DNA from: Bacillota bacterium | GTDB taxonomy: Bacteria > Bacillota > Clostridia > Oscillospirales > Ruminococcaceae | Reading direction: 5' to 3' | NCBI GenBank assembly: GCA_023456995.1 | Contig: JAEWNU010000131.1 | Location: forward strand, 1-9,089 | Length of the DNA stretch: 9,089 nt | Shown here: piece after piece, positions 5,817 through 9,089 of the stretch | How positions within the stretch are numbered: position 1 is the stretch's first letter | How the letters are laid out: each line of letters begins with the position of its first letter | Notes under the pieces: model-generated | Told to the model about the DNA's origin: nothing | The model's input: the letters and a program-made list of their open reading frames with translations, nothing else | Database searches by the model: none | Translations under genes and position numbers: made by a program

Positions 5817-8800
5817 ATGGTGGCAAGACGTACAAAAAAAAGTAAAAAGCAAATGGCGATATTTCTTTGCATCACACTGGTACTGCTAACGGCAGCAACC
5901 GGTGTGCTTGCATTGCTCGCCAATAAAACAGATTTGCCTTTATTCGTCAAAAAGACAGCGCAAAGTGGGGGGCAGTCCTCGTCGGTGTCGCAAAGCGATA
6001 CTACTAGTGAGTCTGTTGCACCGGACTCGCAACCCGTCGCTCAGAAGGTTTTTCCCGATGAGCTGCGTGCCGTCACTTTGAAACCGGGCGTGGATTTCCC
6101 TGTGACGGGCAGTGACGAAGAAATAGCAGCCGGTATCGATAAGGCGCTTAATGCCGCGCTGGATTTGACGATGAACGCGGTGGTGATTGATACGCTGGGC
6201 GCCGATGGCAACGTTCTGTATCCGTCGTCGTTTATGCCCTGTCTAAAATCTGAGGAAGGGCGATTGGATCCGCTGCTTACTGCCATCACGCGGGCACGTG
6301 AGGTTGGACTTTATGTGTACACAACCTATTACATAACCGACGTTACTTTCAACGATAAGATTGCTGTGCTCGGCAAGGCAACATCTTCGCTGATAGACGG
6401 CGTGACGAGTGATATCGCATCGTTTGCCTCGCGCTATCAGCCTGATGGTGTGTTGCTCGACGGCTATTATAATGTACAAAGCAAAAAAAGCTATTCAAAC
6501 TATCTGGCGATAGGCGGGGGTATCGGCTTTGAAACATATATGCGCGCGGTGCCTGAAACACTATTAACGTTGGTCAGAAATGAGCTTGACCGCACATCTC
6601 CCTCTGTGACGGTGGGACTTTTAAGCGAAGCGGTTTGGGCCAATGACTATGAGAATGAAAATGGCTCCGCTACTAAGGCGGCGTTTTCGGCTTTTGCTGA
6701 TGGTAACGCCGACACGGTAAAATTTATGGAAAGCGGATTAGCTGACTTCGTTGCAGTCAAGGCCTATGGTTCGATTGATGACACGCAGACGCCCTATCAG
6801 GTGGTAGCTGCATGGTGGGCTAACATTGCTGACACGACGGGGACGCCGCTTTACATTGTGCATGCGGCCGACCGCGCCGTGACCGAAGCGGTGGGCTGGA
6901 CCGAATATGATCAGTTGGCACGTCAGGTCATTGAAGCGCGAGAGCTGCCCAGTTACACCGGCAGTATCTTCAACAGCCTGAACCGACTCATAGAAAACCC
7001 GAAGGACTGCGCCTCGAAGCTGGTGGGTTATTTCGCCGGCAGCGTCAAGGCTGAGCATATTATGCAGGACCTTGAACTGACTAAGCCGAGCCAGACTACC
7101 TTTACCTCGTTTGACCCGTCGGTACTGTTTACGGGTAACACCGACCCCAACACGGATGCGACTATCAACGATGTTGAGATTAAGACCGACGAGAACGGCT
7201 ATTTCCAGCTTGAAATGCCGCTGGTTGAGGGCGAAAACATCTTTAAAATCAACCATAAAGGCAAAACTGTTACCTATAACATCACGCGTATTACCGAGGT
7301 GGTCAAGCAGGTTTCGCCAGGCAGCGGAACGCTGAATGTCGACGGCTCTACCAAGCTGACGATCGATTCCGTCGCTTATGCTGAGGCTAAGGTCTACGCG
7401 GTTATCGGTGGTGCAACGGTGCCACTCCAGCTCAGTGATCAACAGGATGACGAATACCGTGATACAGCTTACGCGCGTTTCACCGGCGTTTTCACCGTAC
7501 CGGATGCCAAGACAGAGGAACAAAATCTGGGCGCTGTGACAGTATATGGCGAGTGGAACGGGTTGACCAAAAGCAAGAGCGGTGCTAAAATTATTGTAAA
7601 CAAGCGGGTTTTACCCTCAGATGGCACGCCAGTGGTGGTAACGGCTGATCTGGCGGAGACCTTTAGGGGCGACACCGTTTCTCAATATTCTGAGCCGAAC
7701 TATTTTCCGCTGCCCAAGGGCGCTTTGGATTATGTAGTGGGCGATGAGTTGCAATATACCTTTACAAATAAGAACAAGCTTGAGACCTACCGATTCTATC
7801 GCTTACAGTCGGGTTTGCGCGTCTTTGCTGATGATATTGCAACGGTATCGGTGAGCTCGGCGGCGGTGGGCAACAGCATAACCGGCTGTACTGTTAAGAG
7901 TGATTCGCGCTACACCAAGATTATTCTGGCAACTCGCCAACAGGTTTCTTATGTAGCGACTTATGCCGCGGACAAGCTGACCTTTAAGTTTAACTATACC
8001 AATTCCATGCCCGACAGTATGAAGCTTTCAAAGAATCCACTGTTTTCGGCGGTGAATTTCTCGGGAGATACCATGACGCTGACGCTTCGTTCGTCCGGCA
8101 AGTTCATGGGCATGTATCCCTATTATGACAATGACGGTAATCTGGTGTTGCGCTTTAACAATCCGCCAAGTGATTTAAGCGGCGCTAAAATTGTCATCGA
8201 TCCGGGTCATGGCGGCAGCGACGTTGGCGCGTTAGGCTATTTGTCTGCATACCCCGAACGGGCGGTCAACTATGCCATCACCTCCAAGCTGGTCAGCGCA
8301 CTCAAGAGCCGCGGCGCCACTGTTTTGGTTACGAACAGTAACCAGTATAATTACAGCTCGCTTGAGCAGCGAGTCGCCGGAACCTCGGCAGCCGACCCAC
8401 ACCTGTTTATCAGTGTGCATTCCAACTCTTCGGCTTACAATGGTACCGCGGCGGGTACCGAGGCTTATTACTTTAATTACTGGTCATCAGGCCTGGCGCA
8501 GTATGCCTCGGCCAATGTAGCTTCGGCGCTCGGTACCACTAACCGCGGACAGAAATTCGGTTATTACTATGTTACGCGCAGCATGCAGTATCCGGCTATT
8601 TTGGTCGAGACGGGATTTATGTCTAACCAGACCGAATATCACAAGTTGATCAACGAGGATTATCAGACCAATATTGCAAACGGACTTACCAATGCGATTA
8701 GCTCTTACCTTAAATATATGGGCAGTGCGGGCAGCATGACTGGCACCGAAACAAGCGGCCGGTCGGTGGGCGATGCTGGCAAGAACAACAGCGCCGATTC

Positions 8801-9089
8801 TAATCTCGCTAATAATGGCATCGGCGCAGGGCAGAGTACCGCCGCCGCCGGCGATGTAGGATTTCGCCTCAGCGAGGCTAAACTAACCCTTTCGCCCGGT
8901 GAGCAAGCTGAAATTACCGCCTTGTGGAATACGGACGACAAATTCACTGTTGTTTGGGCTGGCACAGGAGATGGTGCAACGGCTGAACTTGGATCTTTGG
9001 ACAATAAGCTGGTCATCAAAGCTAAGGCTGCGGGTGAAATGAAGTTGGTTGCCACTGTTCAGGGGCGCAGCGATCTTAAAGCTGAGTGT
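5817..9089 (+). CDS. Membrane-anchored GHL10-like barrel fused to N-acetylmuramoyl-L-alanine amidase (3' end outside window)
   Basis: The frame is open for 1091 codons to the right edge. A basic N-terminus (ARRTKKSKK) and one membrane segment (about 13-35) without a lipobox suggest a signal anchor with the rest outside. A Ser-rich linker follows. Residues about 82-400 align by motif with the GHL10 barrel of the upstream gene: DPLLTAITRAREVGLYVY, PDGVLLDGYY from 209, and LADFVAVKAYG around 308-318. Residues about 425-600 look like one or two Ig-like beta domains. About 609-785 is an unassigned beta-rich segment resembling an AMIN domain in places (SRYTKIILATRQQVSYV). Residues about 790-965 are a complete Amidase_3 domain with His798 (IDPGHGG), Glu814 (PERAVN), His868 (SVHSN) and catalytic Glu931 (VETGFMSN). 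It should cut the MurNAc-L-Ala bond of peptidoglycan. After a Gly/Ser/Asn linker, residues about 1014-1091 begin an Ig-like, BIG2-type domain. The 45-base gap to the upstream gene has no terminator, so the two are probably one operon. Confidence 0.88.
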   Translation, partial: MVARRTKKSKKQMAIFLCITLVLLTAATGVLALLANKTDLPLFVKKTAQSGGQSSSVSQSDTTSESVAPDSQPVAQKVFPDELRAVTLKPGVDFPVTGSDEEIAAGIDKALNAALDLTMNAVVIDTLGADGNVLYPSSFMPCLKSEEGRLDPLLTAITRAREVGLYVYTTYYITDVTFNDKIAVLGKATSSLIDGVTSDIASFASRYQPDGVLLDGYYNVQSKKSYSNYLAIGGGIGFETYMRAVPETLLTLVRNELDRTSPSVTVGLLSEAVWANDYENENGSATKAAFSAFADGNADTVKFMESGLADFVAVKAYGSIDDTQTPYQVVAAWWANIADTTGTPLYIVHAADRAVTEAVGWTEYDQLARQVIEARELPSYTGSIFNSLNRLIENPKDCASKLVGYFAGSVKAEHIMQDLELTKPSQTTFTSFDPSVLFTGNTDPNTDATINDVEIKTDENGYFQLEMPLVEGENIFKINHKGKTVTYNITRITEVVKQVSPGSGTLNVDGSTKLTIDSVAYAEAKVYAVIGGATVPLQLSDQQDDEYRDTAYARFTGVFTVPDAKTEEQNLGAVTVYGEWNGLTKSKSGAKIIVNKRVLPSDGTPVVVTADLAETFRGDTVSQYSEPNYFPLPKGALDYVVGDELQYTFTNKNKLETYRFYRLQSGLRVFADDIATVSVSSAAVGNSITGCTVKSDSRYTKIILATRQQVSYVATYAADKLTFKFNYTNSMPDSMKLSKNPLFSAVNFSGDTMTLTLRSSGKFMGMYPYYDNDGNLVLRFNNPPSDLSGAKIVIDPGHGGSDVGALGYLSAYPERAVNYAITSKLVSALKSRGATVLVTNSNQYNYSSLEQRVAGTSAADPHLFISVHSNSSAYNGTAAGTEAYYFNYWSSGLAQYASANVASALGTTNRGQKFGYYYVTRSMQYPAILVETGFMSNQTEYHKLINEDYQTNIANGLTNAISSYLKYMGSAGSMTGTETSGRSVGDAGKNNSADSNLANNGIGAGQSTAAAGDVGFRLSEAKLTLSPGEQAEITALWNTDDKFTVVWAGTGDGATAELGSLDNKLVIKAKAAGEMKLVATVQGRSDLKAEC

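Noticed and set aside
6738..7523. 261-codon open frame on the minus strand
   Set aside because: It lies wholly inside the GHL10-amidase gene, which has recognisable domains and continuous coding in the plus frame. The minus frame shows no family motifs.

Overview
The window looks like a chromosomal segment of a low-to-medium GC Gram-positive anaerobe, most likely a Clostridia member near the Ruminococcaceae/Oscillospiraceae. The evidence is strong AAGGAGG-type ribosome binding sites, sigma-A style promoters with 17-bp spacers, a lipobox lipoprotein with an Ala/Ser/Pro-rich linker, a PMCA-like bacterial calcium ATPase, and very large multidomain cell-wall amidases. No mobile element, CRISPR array, tRNA or rRNA is visible. 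The taxonomic placement is inferred from gene style only.

Layout. Bases 1-546 (minus) hold the first 182 residues of a glutamine-dependent NAD+ synthetase (nadE), which runs off the left edge. Bases 547-761 are a divergent intergenic region with two facing promoters whose predicted start points nearly coincide. Bases 762-3449 (plus) encode a complete 895-residue P2-type Ca2+-ATPase. It meets, tail to tail with a 1-base gap, a 124-residue zinc-ribbon protein at 3451-3825 (minus). The hairpin terminator of that protein lies inside the last codons of the ATPase. Bases 3826-4145 are a second divergent intergenic region, with a good promoter for each flanking gene. Bases 4146-5771 (plus) encode a GHL10-family lipoprotein with a three-copy 60-bp tandem repeat. 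After 45 bases follows a giant membrane-anchored protein (5817 to beyond 9089, plus). It joins a divergent GHL10-like barrel, Ig-like or other beta-rich segments, a complete Amidase_3 catalytic domain and a further Ig-like domain.

How the genes work together. The last two genes form a probable two-gene cell-envelope operon: a lipid-anchored glycosidase-like protein and a membrane-anchored protein carrying both a related barrel and a peptidoglycan amidase. This arrangement suggests coupled processing of glycan strands and peptide stems, and it is the most interesting part of the window. The NAD synthetase, calcium pump and zinc-ribbon genes look like ordinary housekeeping or accessory genes with no evident functional link to the wall operon.
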